Shown here: piece after piece, positions 1 to 8,816 of the stretch
Position numbering within the stretch: the stretch's first letter is position 1
Layout of the letters: each line of letters starts with the position of its first letter
Origin: Planctomycetaceae bacterium
Lineage (GTDB): Bacteria; Planctomycetota; Planctomycetia; Pirellulales; Pirellulaceae
Direction of reading: 5' to 3'
DNA: 64,000 bases
Assembly: GCA_020638975.1 (NCBI GenBank)
Contig: JACKHN010000010.1
Coordinates: 1-64,000 of the forward strand
Translations under genes and position numbers: made by a program
Notes under the pieces: model-generated
Database searches by the model: none
Told to the model about the DNA's origin: nothing
The model's input: the letters and a program-made list of their open reading frames with translations, nothing else

Positions 1-41
1 ATCACCCTGAGCTGCTCGTCTCGACGAAGGATCGCTGAAAT

Positions 42-1289
42 ATGACAATTGTTGTGTTCGAAGATGAACACGTGCCGCGACTATATCCCGTCACGTTCGG
101 GCGTCCGGCCTATGCGATCAGTTGCGGAAGCTTTCGATTGCTGGACTGGCTCAAGCAACTCGGCAAGCCAATCACGGGCGTCGTGCGGTCACACTTGGCA
201 CAAATTCAGGTACTGGATTATCCCGAGTTGAGTGGAGTTGTCGCCGCCAGCTCAGAGAAGCTGCTCTTCGTCAATGCGCGACTTGTTCCTTCGCGAACGA
301 ATTTCGAAGTTTTGCGGAAGATCCTCAAAGCGGACCGAGAAGGCATCGTGTCCCACGACGGCGAACTCGCGATTGCACTTGTATCGCCAAATAACGCTGT
401 CGGCGAGAAGCCATTGACTGTGAATCGCATGCCAGATGCATTCAAACGGCTGGGCGTCGAACAACTCGCTCCACTGGATCACGAGTTGTCGCTACTCCAG
501 TACCCACACGACATCGTTCGCTACAACATGCAAGTCCTGTTGGAGAACCTTGAGTACCGGTTGTCGATCGGTTCGTACAAAGAGATCGCTGACGGCGTTT
601 ACGTTGGCGAGAACGCTCGACTCGGCCAATACGCGGTAACAGACACGACGAAGGGCCCGGTTATTTTGGAAAGCGAAGCCGTAACAGGCCCGTTCTGTTA
701 TCTGAACGGCCCGGCCTATATCGGCCACGGCGCCAAGCTGATTGAACACGCTGCTGTAAAAGATGCCGTTAGCATCGGCCATACGACGAAGATCGGCGGC
801 GAGGTGGAAGCTTCCGTCATCGAGCCTTACACCAACAAGCAGCATCACGGGTTCCTTGGGCACAGCTATCTCGGCAGCTGGATCAACCTCGGTGCGGGCA
901 CGTGCAACAGCGATCTCAAGAACACGTACGGCACCGTCAACGTCGACCATCAAGGCGAGAAGGTCGCGACCGGCATGCAGTTCGTTGGTTGCATCATCGG
1001 TGATTACTCCAAGTCGGCGATCAACACGAGCATCTTCACGGGCAAGTCGATTGGCGTGTGCAGCATGCTGTACGGTTTCGTCACGACCAATGTGCCGAGC
1101 TACGTCAATTATGCTCGCTTGTTCGGGCAGGTTACCGAACTACCTCCCGAAGTCATGATCGCAACGCAGCAACGCATGTTCCGTCGCCGCAAGGTCGAGC
1201 AACGTCCCTGCGACGTCCAGCTGCTTCATGACATGTACGAATTGAGTCGCGACGAGCGACAACTCGCTGGTGATCCTTTATCTTTATAG
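42..1289 (+). CDS. Putative sugar nucleotidyltransferase with hexapeptide-repeat (GlmU-like) C-terminus
   Basis: A 415-residue protein. The N-terminal ~150 residues look like a divergent nucleotidyltransferase-like domain (start MTIVVFEDEH). From about residue 180 the sequence has the isoleucine/valine-rich rhythm of a left-handed beta-helix (hexapeptide repeats), including the segment GAGTCNSDLKNTYG around residue 290, typical of GlmU-like sugar nucleotidyl/acetyltransferases of Planctomycetes and Bacteroidetes. By family it probably activates a sugar phosphate for cell-envelope glycans, but the classical GxGTRM-type nucleotide signature of GlmU is not visible, so substrate and activity are unassigned. 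A GAAGGA-like ribosome site precedes the ATG. It is followed by metF with a 66-nt gap and may be co-transcribed with it. Confidence 0.75.
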   Translation: MTIVVFEDEHVPRLYPVTFGRPAYAISCGSFRLLDWLKQLGKPITGVVRSHLAQIQVLDYPELSGVVAASSEKLLFVNARLVPSRTNFEVLRKILKADREGIVSHDGELAIALVSPNNAVGEKPLTVNRMPDAFKRLGVEQLAPLDHELSLLQYPHDIVRYNMQVLLENLEYRLSIGSYKEIADGVYVGENARLGQYAVTDTTKGPVILESEAVTGPFCYLNGPAYIGHGAKLIEHAAVKDAVSIGHTTKIGGEVEASVIEPYTNKQHHGFLGHSYLGSWINLGAGTCNSDLKNTYGTVNVDHQGEKVATGMQFVGCIIGDYSKSAINTSIFTGKSIGVCSMLYGFVTTNVPSYVNYARLFGQVTELPPEVMIATQQRMFRRRKVEQRPCDVQLLHDMYELSRDERQLAGDPLSL

Positions 1290-1355
1290 TCCAGACCGGC
1301 CCCCATCGTGCGGCTAGTGGTCAGTCAACTGAATCCTGATTGATAGAACGACAAC

Positions 1356-2225
1356 ATGACACTTACTAAGCATTACGGCCCCGGCAAACTAGGGCTTTCC
1401 TTCGAGTTGTTTCCGCCAAAGACCGATGCCGGCGAAGAGGCGATGTATCGACACGTCGACCACCTCGTCGAGTTCAAGCCAGACTTCATCACTTGCACCT
1501 ACGGCGCGGGTGGATCGACACAGGAGAAGACGCTCGGCATCGTCGAGCAAGTCAAGCAACGCTACAACTTGCCAGTCGCGTCGCATCTGACGTGTGTGGG
1601 TTCGACGGTCGATCAGTTGCGAACTTACCTCACGGAGGCAGCGAAGCGTGGCATCGATTACATCGTCGCTTTGCGGGGTGATCCGCCTCGCGGCGAAACG
1701 AGTTTTCAAGCCGTCGAAGGTGGGCTCAGCTACGCGAATGAGTTGGTAGCATTGATTCGGAGCGAGTTTGCAAACTTCGGGATCGCGGTGGCGGGCTATC
1801 CTGAAACGCACCAAGAAGCTCCCAGTCCCGAGATCGACTTGGAGAACCTCAAACGAAAGGTCGATGCCGGGGCCGATATCGTTGTGACTCAGCTATTCTA
1901 CGACAACAACGACTTCTTCCGCTTCCGTGACCGATGCGATGCTGCCGGGATTCGCGTGCCGTTGGTGCCCGGTATCCTTCCCGTGACCAGTCTCGCTCAA
2001 ATACAACGCATTACATCCATGTGTGCCGCTCGCCTGCCCGAGGAGTTTGTAAAAGATCTCGGCCAGCGCGAAGACGAAGAGTGGCAATTTCAAGTGGGAA
2101 TCGAGTTCGCGACCAAGCAAGTTCAGGGATTAATCGACGCCGGCGTTCCGGGCATCCACTTTTACGTGCTGAACAAATCCCAAGCCACATCTGCAGTACT
2201 AAAGGCGATCCAACGCCCTGTGTAA
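1356..2225 (+). CDS. metF: Methylenetetrahydrofolate reductase
   Basis: A 289-residue protein, close to the ~296 residues of E. coli MetF. The N-terminus carries SFELFPPKTD (family FEFFPPK, with the catalytic glutamate). TCTYGAGGST, HLTCVG, VALRGDPPRG and FYDNNDFFRF follow in the order expected for the FAD-binding TIM barrel. It catalyses FAD-dependent reduction of 5,10-methylene-THF to 5-methyl-THF, the methyl donor for methionine synthesis, in the cytoplasm. A palindromic repeat begins directly after its stop codon and could shape the 3' end of the transcript. Confidence 0.95.
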   Translation: MTLTKHYGPGKLGLSFELFPPKTDAGEEAMYRHVDHLVEFKPDFITCTYGAGGSTQEKTLGIVEQVKQRYNLPVASHLTCVGSTVDQLRTYLTEAAKRGIDYIVALRGDPPRGETSFQAVEGGLSYANELVALIRSEFANFGIAVAGYPETHQEAPSPEIDLENLKRKVDAGADIVVTQLFYDNNDFFRFRDRCDAAGIRVPLVPGILPVTSLAQIQRITSMCAARLPEEFVKDLGQREDEEWQFQVGIEFATKQVQGLIDAGVPGIHFYVLNKSQATSAVLKAIQRPV

Positions 2226-2309
2226 TTGGACAAAAACATTGGCGGACAAAAAGATAAAAGCAAAGCAGCGGCTCCACTCTTTTTTTGCCCAGCCATATTT
2301 TTGTCCCAA
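2226..2309. repeat. MITE-like imperfect inverted repeat after metF
   Basis: The 30 bases after the metF stop (2226-2256) and the segment 2280-2309 are imperfect reverse complements; both contain ttgg-acaaaaa followed by tggc/ggc and acaaaaa-like runs. The two arms bracket about 25 bases. It codes for nothing convincing. It may fold as a long stem-loop and act as a bidirectional terminator between metF and the convergent WD40 gene, or be a remnant of a small non-autonomous element. Confidence 0.5.
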
Positions 2310-2373
2310 CCCAAGCGAAGCGATGCGATGCTGGCCCGTGGCGGTTTACGGAATTCCTATCAGCTATGCGAGG

Positions 2374-3363
2374 TCAATCCACGCCCAGCTTCGAAACTCG
2401 CACGTGACGATCGTAGTGCCCCGTAACCACATGCAGCCCGTCCGCCGCAAGGTCGAGATCGCGAGCGTTGTTTTTTAAGTTTACTTGGTGAAACTCTTCC
2501 TTGCCGTCCGGTTTCCAGAACAGCAGGAACCCGCCCCCGCCACCACCCGAGATGCCGATCACGAAATCGTCGGGATGAAAAACAACGCCCCAGCCAACGC
2601 CCTTGAGCTTCCCTTTGGATTCGTGCTGAAGCTTTAATTCACCGGACTCCCAGTCGTAAACTACGACGGCTGGGTTGCCGATTCCAGCGAAGGCATTCGT
2701 CACCTCTGTAATGCCGCTGCCCGCAAGACGCTTTCCTGTCCGATCGAAGGCCAAGCCTCGAAAGCCGCCGATGTCTGCACGAAAAGTCGAGTCGTACTTA
2801 CAAAGCGATTCAGCAGTCATTTTGCGAACTTGCTCGCCCGACTCGATGTTCCATTGGATCAAATTCGCCTTCAAGTCGCCGGATACGATGCTCTTGCCGT
2901 CCGGATGAAAGAGGACGTTATAGACGTGACAGTCGTGACCAGCGAGTTCCTTAATCAGCGAACCATCGGCGAAGTTCCAGAGTTTAACTTTATGATCATT
3001 GCCGGCGGTCGCAACGAGCGATCCGTCGGGGCTGATCGCTACGGCACGAGCCCATCCGTCGTGAGCTTGCGTTTCGCGAATGGGTTCAGGTTTCTCCGCC
3101 GTCGCTGGCCACCACACTAACCGACCGTCGTATCCAGCCGTCAGTACCGCCTCGCCGTTTGGATGGAACGCAATGCCCCGCACCCAAGCGTTGTGATTAA
3201 GCTCGACCTTCGCGTCGCCGTTCCATTCCCAGCGCCAGACTTTGAAATCCTGTGCGCCGAAGAACACGTACTTGCCGCTTGGATCAAAGCGACAGGAGAT
3301 GATGGGGCTATCGTGCTTTAGCGCTTTCGCAACATGCGTCTTTGTAACGTCGATATTGGTCAT
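2374..3363 (-). CDS. WD40 repeat protein
   Basis: A 329-residue protein made almost wholly of WD40-type units. Repeated motifs of the form FDPSGKYV..DFKVWRW, FHPNGEAVLTAGYDG, ISPDGSLVATAGNDHKVKLW and FHPDGKSIVSGD recur at ~40-residue spacing, consistent with one seven-bladed propeller. No signal peptide is seen, so it is probably cytoplasmic. Such propellers are protein-interaction scaffolds; no catalytic role is implied. It lies downstream of, and in the same direction as, the PSD1/DUF1501 genes, a common planctomycete arrangement, but the 190-nt gap leaves open whether it shares their transcript. Confidence 0.85.
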   Translation of the reverse strand: MTNIDVTKTHVAKALKHDSPIISCRFDPSGKYVFFGAQDFKVWRWEWNGDAKVELNHNAWVRGIAFHPNGEAVLTAGYDGRLVWWPATAEKPEPIRETQAHDGWARAVAISPDGSLVATAGNDHKVKLWNFADGSLIKELAGHDCHVYNVLFHPDGKSIVSGDLKANLIQWNIESGEQVRKMTAESLCKYDSTFRADIGGFRGLAFDRTGKRLAGSGITEVTNAFAGIGNPAVVVYDWESGELKLQHESKGKLKGVGWGVVFHPDDFVIGISGGGGGGFLLFWKPDGKEEFHQVNLKNNARDLDLAADGLHVVTGHYDRHVRVSKLGVD

Positions 3364-3553
3364 GCTCGTCCAACTTACTTGCGGGTTCGTTTCGTTTAGT
3401 ACTTACTTCCGGTGCGATTCGCTCAGGCGAACCAGTTCTTTGTCATCGCCTCCGCCGGATCATTCAGTTCGGTACACGGCCAGAGTGCAAGCCGCTCCCT
3501 GTAGTTATGCGATACATGATGACATACTTTCTAACAGACTGGTGATTGGCATG

Positions 3554-5038
3554 TCAGGCGATGATCTGTTCGATCGGCTGGCCGAAATCGATTTCAAGTC
3601 GCTTGTGGCCGGGGACTTCAAGACGTCGCGCGTCGAGTCCAAGCAGTTGCATGATCGTGGCGTGGACATCGGTCACATAGTGCGGATGCTCGTCGGCGTG
3701 AAAACCAATCTCGTCCGTCGCTCCGTGAGCAATGCCACCCTTTAAGCCACCCCCGGCCATCCAGATCGAGAATCCATAGGGATGATGATCGCGCCCGTTT
3801 CCGCTTTGCGAGCCGGGTGTCCGCCCGAACTCTGTGGCGAAGACGACGATCGTTTCATTGAGCAGTCCACGCTGCTTCAAATCTTTCAGCAGGCCCGCAA
3901 TTGGTTTATCGACTTGGGCAGCAAGGCCCGTGTGATTCGTCTTCAAGTTGGAATGCGCGTCCCAGGCCCCAGCCGCTCCGTCGCCGTGCATGATCTGGAT
4001 GAAACGCACGCCCTTTTCGACGAAGCGACGCGCCGCCAACAACTGCATTCCAAAAGGCTTTGTCGTGGCATCGTCAAAGCCGTACAGGTCTTGCGTGACT
4101 TTTGTCTCGTCATCGAAGTTAATCACATTTGGAACGGCAGCTTGCATGCGAAAAGCGAGTTCGTACGATTTGATCCGCGCCCGCATCGCCTCATCGTCTG
4201 GATACCGTACTTCGTTCAAACGATTCAGCCGGTTGATCAAATCGAACTCGATCTTTTGCTCGTCCTGTGAGAGATCCAACTCCGGCTTGGCGAACGGCAA
4301 TGGATCGTTCGGGTCGACCTTCAGCGGAACCGCGTCGTTGGCTGGCCCCAGGTAGTGGCCATCGCGCTTGTCAAAGAATCGCGGGCCCATCGTAATGAAC
4401 TGTGGCAGATTATCGTTCAGCGACCCGAGCCCGTACTTCACCCACGCACCGATCGTCGGGTAACGCCCGTCGAGCATGTGACGGCCCGAATGAAACTGAA
4501 CTTGAGCGCCGTGATTGTCGTCAGTGGTCCACATCGACCGGACAACCGCAAGGTCGTCGACGCAAGATCCGATATGCGGAAACCAATCACTGACCTCGAG
4601 ACCACTCTGCCCATACTTTTTGAAGCCGATCTGTAACGGAAACAGTTCGTTGCGTTGCTGGCCGTTGGCATCGTTCACGACAACGACGCGAACCTTCTTA
4701 AGTCGCTCGGGATCCTGGACGCCGTTCCAAGGAGTCTCCTTGATCGTCTTGCCCGCGTACTTGGTGAGCATCGGCTTATGGTCAAAGCTCTCCATGTGGC
4801 TCACGCCGCCACGCATGAAAAGCCAGATGACGCTCTTTGCTTTCGGCGCAAAATGAGGCTTGCCATCCGGTAGCTGGTGCGAGTTGGCAGCTCCAAAGCC
4901 GTCTTGTTGCAACATCGCCGACAACGCCAGTCCGGCGAAGCCGAGACCTGTGCCGGAGAGAAACGAGCGGCGAGACGGCAGAGCAGACGGGGAGAGGGGG
5001 AGGCAAGGAGATGGGGAGGGGGCGAATCGTTTGCTCAT
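3554..5038 (-). CDS. DUF1501 family secreted protein (sulfatase-like fold), first copy
   Basis: A 494-residue protein. A Tat-type signal is visible (SRRSFLSGTGLGFAGLALSA, residues ~22-41), followed by the DUF1501 region with VIWLFMRGGVSHMESFDHKP, HYLGPANDAVP and ATEFGRTPGSQSGNGRDHHP. DUF1501 proteins resemble alkaline phosphatase/sulfatase-fold hydrolases and are typically encoded next to PSCyt/PSD1 proteins, as here. Their substrate is unknown. The residues before the twin arginine are unusually Pro/Ser/Leu-rich and are encoded by the left arm of an inverted repeat (4993-5017) that belongs to the adjacent four-helix-bundle insert. The present start codon therefore seems to have been supplied by that insertion. 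The start overlaps the upstream gene by 4 nt (ATGA). Confidence 0.88.
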   Translation of the reverse strand: MSKRFAPSPSPCLPLSPSALPSRRSFLSGTGLGFAGLALSAMLQQDGFGAANSHQLPDGKPHFAPKAKSVIWLFMRGGVSHMESFDHKPMLTKYAGKTIKETPWNGVQDPERLKKVRVVVVNDANGQQRNELFPLQIGFKKYGQSGLEVSDWFPHIGSCVDDLAVVRSMWTTDDNHGAQVQFHSGRHMLDGRYPTIGAWVKYGLGSLNDNLPQFITMGPRFFDKRDGHYLGPANDAVPLKVDPNDPLPFAKPELDLSQDEQKIEFDLINRLNRLNEVRYPDDEAMRARIKSYELAFRMQAAVPNVINFDDETKVTQDLYGFDDATTKPFGMQLLAARRFVEKGVRFIQIMHGDGAAGAWDAHSNLKTNHTGLAAQVDKPIAGLLKDLKQRGLLNETIVVFATEFGRTPGSQSGNGRDHHPYGFSIWMAGGGLKGGIAHGATDEIGFHADEHPHYVTDVHATIMQLLGLDARRLEVPGHKRLEIDFGQPIEQIIA

Positions 5039-5434
5039 TTTATTGTCCAGTCTGCCGCGTGATTGATCATGTGGACCAACATCGCAATCAACTCGTCATA
5101 TTCGGAATAGAGTGCTTTTGCATTCTCGCGGCTCGCGTAGCCGCATTCGACAGAGAACTGTAACCAAACTTGCGTCTCCGCAGCTTCCGACTCGCAGTCA
5201 CTCAGTTTTGCGATGAACGCAGCCTCATAGCGACGCTTGCGCCAAGCCTCAGCTAGATTCGCACTCACAGACCTCGACGACCGCCGAATCTGGTCAACAA
5301 GCGAGTACCGCTCCTCCTGAGGAAAGCTCTTCGTCATATTATAAATGAGCATTGCTGCCTCGAACGACCGTTTATAAACATCCAACTCCGTATGCCGCCT
5401 TATCCCCATCTCCCCATCTCCTTGTTTCCCCCTC
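4993..5434. mobile_element. Four-helix-bundle (S23) gene cassette bounded by 25-bp inverted repeats
   Basis: Positions 4993-5017 (gagggggaggcaaggagatg, then gggag) match the reverse complement of 5410-5434 at 23 of 25 positions. Between them lies only the small S23-like gene. The cassette sits between the stop of the PSD1 gene (5440) and the signal peptide of the DUF1501 gene, two genes that are normally adjacent. Together these support a discrete inserted unit of about 442 bp. No transposase is encoded in it, so mobility would have to be provided in trans or be past. Confidence 0.6.
5035..5409 (-). CDS. Four-helix-bundle protein (S23/IVP-like)
   Basis: A 124-residue, mostly helical protein. 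Typical family features are LDVYKRSFEAAMLIYNMTKSFP at the N-terminus, SLVDQIRRSSRSVSANLAEA in the middle and the SDCESEAAETQVWL helix. The family was first seen as ORFs in intervening sequences of 23S rRNA genes and is otherwise widespread as small free-standing genes of unknown role. Here it is carried in a cassette with inverted repeats between two functionally linked genes. Its 3' end overlaps the DUF1501 start by 4 nt. Family assignment is solid; function is unknown. Confidence 0.85.
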   Translation of the reverse strand: MGIRRHTELDVYKRSFEAAMLIYNMTKSFPQEERYSLVDQIRRSSRSVSANLAEAWRKRRYEAAFIAKLSDCESEAAETQVWLQFSVECGYASRENAKALYSEYDELIAMLVHMINHAADWTIK

Positions 5435-5439
5435 CTCTG

Positions 5440-8400
5440 CTATCGTATCGTGACAAAGTCGTTGTGGTTCAGTAAGGCATGGATTAGGTCGGCACGAGCC
5501 CGCGATGGTGGTTCGGCGTGATTTCCTTTCGTCAGAGTTGCTTTGATTTGCCCAATCGCATCAAGACACGCAGCTATTTCCGCGGCAGTTGGTTCGACGG
5601 CGAGTATCATCATAAACGCCGCAGCGACAAACTGCTCGTCGCTTGCCTCTCCAAGTTCGCTTTGCAGTCGCTGTGCCATCTTTCGTGCCAAGGTCAGCGA
5701 CAACTTGCTGTTGGCCAGCGTCAAGGCTTGTTGAGGCACGATGCTCTCCTCTCGCCGATAGCAGCGATCGATGTCGGCATCGTCGAACATCGTGAGAAAC
5801 TTATGCTCATCGTCGCGCGAGTGAGTGAAGTAAAGACTGCGGCGATATGCAACGTCTTCCTTCTGCGGATCGATCGTCGGACCACCAATCGCTGGGTCCA
5901 GGACACCGGCCAATTGCAACAAGCTGTCACGCACGACTTGCGATTCCATCCGAATCGGCTGTCTTCGCCAATAAAACGCATTTTGCGAATCGGAATCGCG
6001 AGTCAACTCGTCAGTCTCGGCTACCGAAGTGCTCAACCGATACGTCCGCGAGGTCACCATCATCTGATGCAGACGTTTCATGCTCCAATCATGCGACATG
6101 AAATCGACGGCCAACCAATCGAGCAGCGCGTGCTGCGCTGGCTTTGGGGCACGACGTCCAAAGTCGGTCACGGATTCGACCAACGGTTGCCCGAAATGTC
6201 GCGACCAGATGTGATTCACGGCGACTCGCGCCGTCAGCGGGTTCTTCGCGTCGGCGATCCAACTGGCAAGGGCCGTTCTGCGACCTGTGCTTGTCGTGGG
6301 ATAGGGAGCGTACCGTGAATCGTCCGTTTCGGCAGGCCCTTCGAGGGCTTTCATCGAAGCGCGAATGGACGTGTAACGTTCGCCTGGTTGCTCGCAAGCG
6401 GTGCGAGCCTTTTCGACACTCGCTTGCGCGGTCTTGAGATCTTCTTCGGCTTTAGATTTCGATTGCTCATTCGCGCCGGCCAGCGTCAGTTCGGCGGTCG
6501 CGACTGCTTGCTCGGCTTGGGCCAACTCCAACGATCTGGCCGCGATGGCCGCTGCGTGAACCAGTTGGCGCAAAGTGTCGGGAGACGCGTTTTCATGCTT
6601 TGCCACATCGGCGGCATGGGCCGTTTGTAGTGCCTTGGCCCGAGATTGAGCAGTTGCCACACTTCGTTCCGCTACCGAGACCGCAAGTCTCGCCTGCTCG
6701 ATCGTCGTTGGATTCTTCGATCCGGAACCGGCGGGCATCAACTTGGTGTCGGCAGCAAGTTCGTGAATTACAAGCGAGTCGAACTTGGCAGCGGCGTCGA
6801 ACGCAACAAGATCGATGTGGCCCGCACGGCGATCTACCGGCAATTCATACGCCAAGAGATGCTCGCCATTCAACGAAACATTGACTAGCCGCTCGCGAAC
6901 GCGTATCAGCATCTCGTAGGGAGTATCCAGAGCGACTGGCAGATCGATCTTTCCATTGGCGGGATAACTTTGGTCGGCACCCGTCTTGTAGGAAACCTGC
7001 AACTTCGATCCAGGCGAGACCGCACTCAAATAAATCATCTTCTCGTGGTCGCTTGCCACGTCAAACGCCAGCCCGACGGATCGCCATCGTTCGCCACCGG
7101 TTGTCGTAAACTTTAGCGTCGCCTGAAAGTCGGACGGATGCTCGCGAAGCGTACGAAGATATGCTCGATTCGCACCGATCTGAGTTTGAATTAACACACC
7201 GCCTTCGGCCTTCCAATCGCCCGGTCCAACTTCCCATTGTTCTGACGAAAGCTGATCAAAGTCATCCTGCAAGAACATGGTCGGCGTTTTCGCTGCGGCG
7301 GACGCTACCGCTGTAGTTGCTGCTTCGGCAGTCGATTCCAGCGATGCCAACACCTTCTGTGCTTGTGACAGAGAAGCGTTCGCGGCTGTGATTTGTTGCT
7401 GGGCGACGTGGAGATGATCTTCGAGCACGAAAGACTGTAGCGCTGGGTTGTGCGATTCTGCGGGCAATTCGACTGGGCGGATGTCTGGTGCACTCGCGGC
7501 CAAAATCTTTGGGACACCCGGAGTGATCACGCGATTTTTGTCTGGATTAGCAGCATCGCCACGAATGTGAAGATACGTCGGCTCTTCAGGATGAGCGTCG
7601 AAGGCTCGCGGCAATCCGTCCTTCTCAAAATCGGTCTGGCCCGGGACTGCGTCCAATCGAACTTGATGCGGCTCGAAGATCGCTCGCATTCGGTAGTAAT
7701 CAACTTGCGAAATCGGATCGTACTTGTGGTCGTGACACTTGGCACAGTTCAACGTCAGTCCGAGGAACGCCTGCGACGTATGTTCGATCGTGTTGTCGAG
7801 CCAGGTAGTACGGTTGAACAGAAAGTAGTTGCGAGCCAGGAAGCCGGTCGCACGCAACGTGTCGCGATCGGTCGGTGCGATTTCGTCGCCGGCCAGCATC
7901 TCCTCGATCATCCGGTCATAGCCTTTGTCTTCGTTCAACGATTCGATGATCCAGTCACGCCAGTGCCAGATGTGTTTCTGGCTGTAACGCAACTGCGCGC
8001 CGAGTCCAAACCAATCGGAGTAACGCCATACGTCCATCCAGTGACGGCCCCAACGCTCGCCATAGTGAGGGCTCTCTAGCAACTCGCTGACTACGCGTTC
8101 GTAAGCATCATCACGAGTGTCGTCAAGAAACGCTTGCATCTGTGCGCGAGTCGGTGGCAGTCCGATCAGATCCAGATAGACTCGTCGCAATAGCACCGGT
8201 CGCTCGACGAGTGGAACAGGCATGAGGTCGCGGCGTTCCCGCTCGGCTGCAATGAACGCATCGATCGGATTGTGGCTCCAGAGCGGATCGTTCGTGTGAG
8301 GCACTTCGCTTTGAACAGGTAACTGAAACGCCCAATGTTGTGCAGGATCTTCGTCCGGCTGCTCGTCGTCTGGCGAGACCGCCCCGGCGTCGATCCATTG

Positions 8401-8724
8401 CTTTAGTACGGCGATTTCGTCAACGGTCAGCGGTTTTCCTTCCGGGGGCATCCGCTCGTCTTCCGATTCGGCGACCACTCGCTCGATCAGCAAGCTCGCC
8501 GCCGCTTTGCCCGGTTCGATCGCCGCACCGCTGGCGCCGCCTTGTCGTATCAGCGAGCCCGTATCGAGGCGCAGATCGCTCTCTTGCTTCAATGCTCCGT
8601 GGCAAGCAAAGCAGCGTTCGTGAAGGATCGGCTTGACATCGCGGAGATAATCAACCTCTGCCGCTCCGGTCGGCAATGCGAACAGCGAGAGAAGCAGCAG
8701 CGACGCAAGCGGGAGACGGCGCAC
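5440..8724 (-). CDS. PSCyt1/PSCyt2/PSD1 (DUF1549-DUF1553) domain protein
   Basis: A 1094-residue exported protein. A signal peptide (residues 1-22) is followed by a planctomycete cytochrome C domain with one CxxCH (CFACHG, ~38-43). Next comes the DUF1549/PSCyt2 region with a second site (CAKCHDHKYDP, ~330-340), an insert resembling a concanavalin-type sugar-binding module (~490-660), a coiled-coil stretch (~670-790) and C-terminal DUF1553/PSD1 (ASWIADAKNPLTARVAVNHI). The two CxxCH sites suggest covalent haem binding. The family is abundant in Planctomycetes and is thought to work with DUF1501 proteins, possibly in polysaccharide turnover; this is not proven. The upstream region now holds an IS4 element that may separate it from its promoter. 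Confidence 0.9.
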   Translation of the reverse strand: MRRLPLASLLLLSLFALPTGAAEVDYLRDVKPILHERCFACHGALKQESDLRLDTGSLIRQGGASGAAIEPGKAAASLLIERVVAESEDERMPPEGKPLTVDEIAVLKQWIDAGAVSPDDEQPDEDPAQHWAFQLPVQSEVPHTNDPLWSHNPIDAFIAAERERRDLMPVPLVERPVLLRRVYLDLIGLPPTRAQMQAFLDDTRDDAYERVVSELLESPHYGERWGRHWMDVWRYSDWFGLGAQLRYSQKHIWHWRDWIIESLNEDKGYDRMIEEMLAGDEIAPTDRDTLRATGFLARNYFLFNRTTWLDNTIEHTSQAFLGLTLNCAKCHDHKYDPISQVDYYRMRAIFEPHQVRLDAVPGQTDFEKDGLPRAFDAHPEEPTYLHIRGDAANPDKNRVITPGVPKILAASAPDIRPVELPAESHNPALQSFVLEDHLHVAQQQITAANASLSQAQKVLASLESTAEAATTAVASAAAKTPTMFLQDDFDQLSSEQWEVGPGDWKAEGGVLIQTQIGANRAYLRTLREHPSDFQATLKFTTTGGERWRSVGLAFDVASDHEKMIYLSAVSPGSKLQVSYKTGADQSYPANGKIDLPVALDTPYEMLIRVRERLVNVSLNGEHLLAYELPVDRRAGHIDLVAFDAAAKFDSLVIHELAADTKLMPAGSGSKNPTTIEQARLAVSVAERSVATAQSRAKALQTAHAADVAKHENASPDTLRQLVHAAAIAARSLELAQAEQAVATAELTLAGANEQSKSKAEEDLKTAQASVEKARTACEQPGERYTSIRASMKALEGPAETDDSRYAPYPTTSTGRRTALASWIADAKNPLTARVAVNHIWSRHFGQPLVESVTDFGRRAPKPAQHALLDWLAVDFMSHDWSMKRLHQMMVTSRTYRLSTSVAETDELTRDSDSQNAFYWRRQPIRMESQVVRDSLLQLAGVLDPAIGGPTIDPQKEDVAYRRSLYFTHSRDDEHKFLTMFDDADIDRCYRREESIVPQQALTLANSKLSLTLARKMAQRLQSELGEASDEQFVAAAFMMILAVEPTAAEIAACLDAIGQIKATLTKGNHAEPPSRARADLIHALLNHNDFVTIR

Positions 8725-8767
8725 GGTGTAATTCCTCTTCTTCGTTCAAACCAGTGAGCAACGCTTA

Positions 8768-8816
8768 GTGGGATAGGCTTCCAGCCTGTCAGCGGCAATC
8801 CGACAGGCTGGAAGCC
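8768..8816. repeat. Left part of a palindromic repeat split by the IS4 element
   Basis: Arm 8768-8790 (starts gtgggataggcttccagcct) pairs with the arm beginning at 8802 (gacaggctggaagcc). The missing end of the second arm, tatcccac, is found at 10291-10298 on the far side of the transposon. Joining 8768-8816 to 10291-10298 gives a perfect 23-bp stem with an 11-nt loop, the pre-insertion palindrome. Confidence 0.85.
8806..8816. repeat. Left 11-bp target-site duplication of the IS4 element
   Basis: The sequence ggctggaagcc immediately precedes the left terminal inverted repeat and is repeated exactly at 10280-10290 immediately after the right terminus. IS4-family elements commonly duplicate 9-13 bp. 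Confidence 0.85.
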
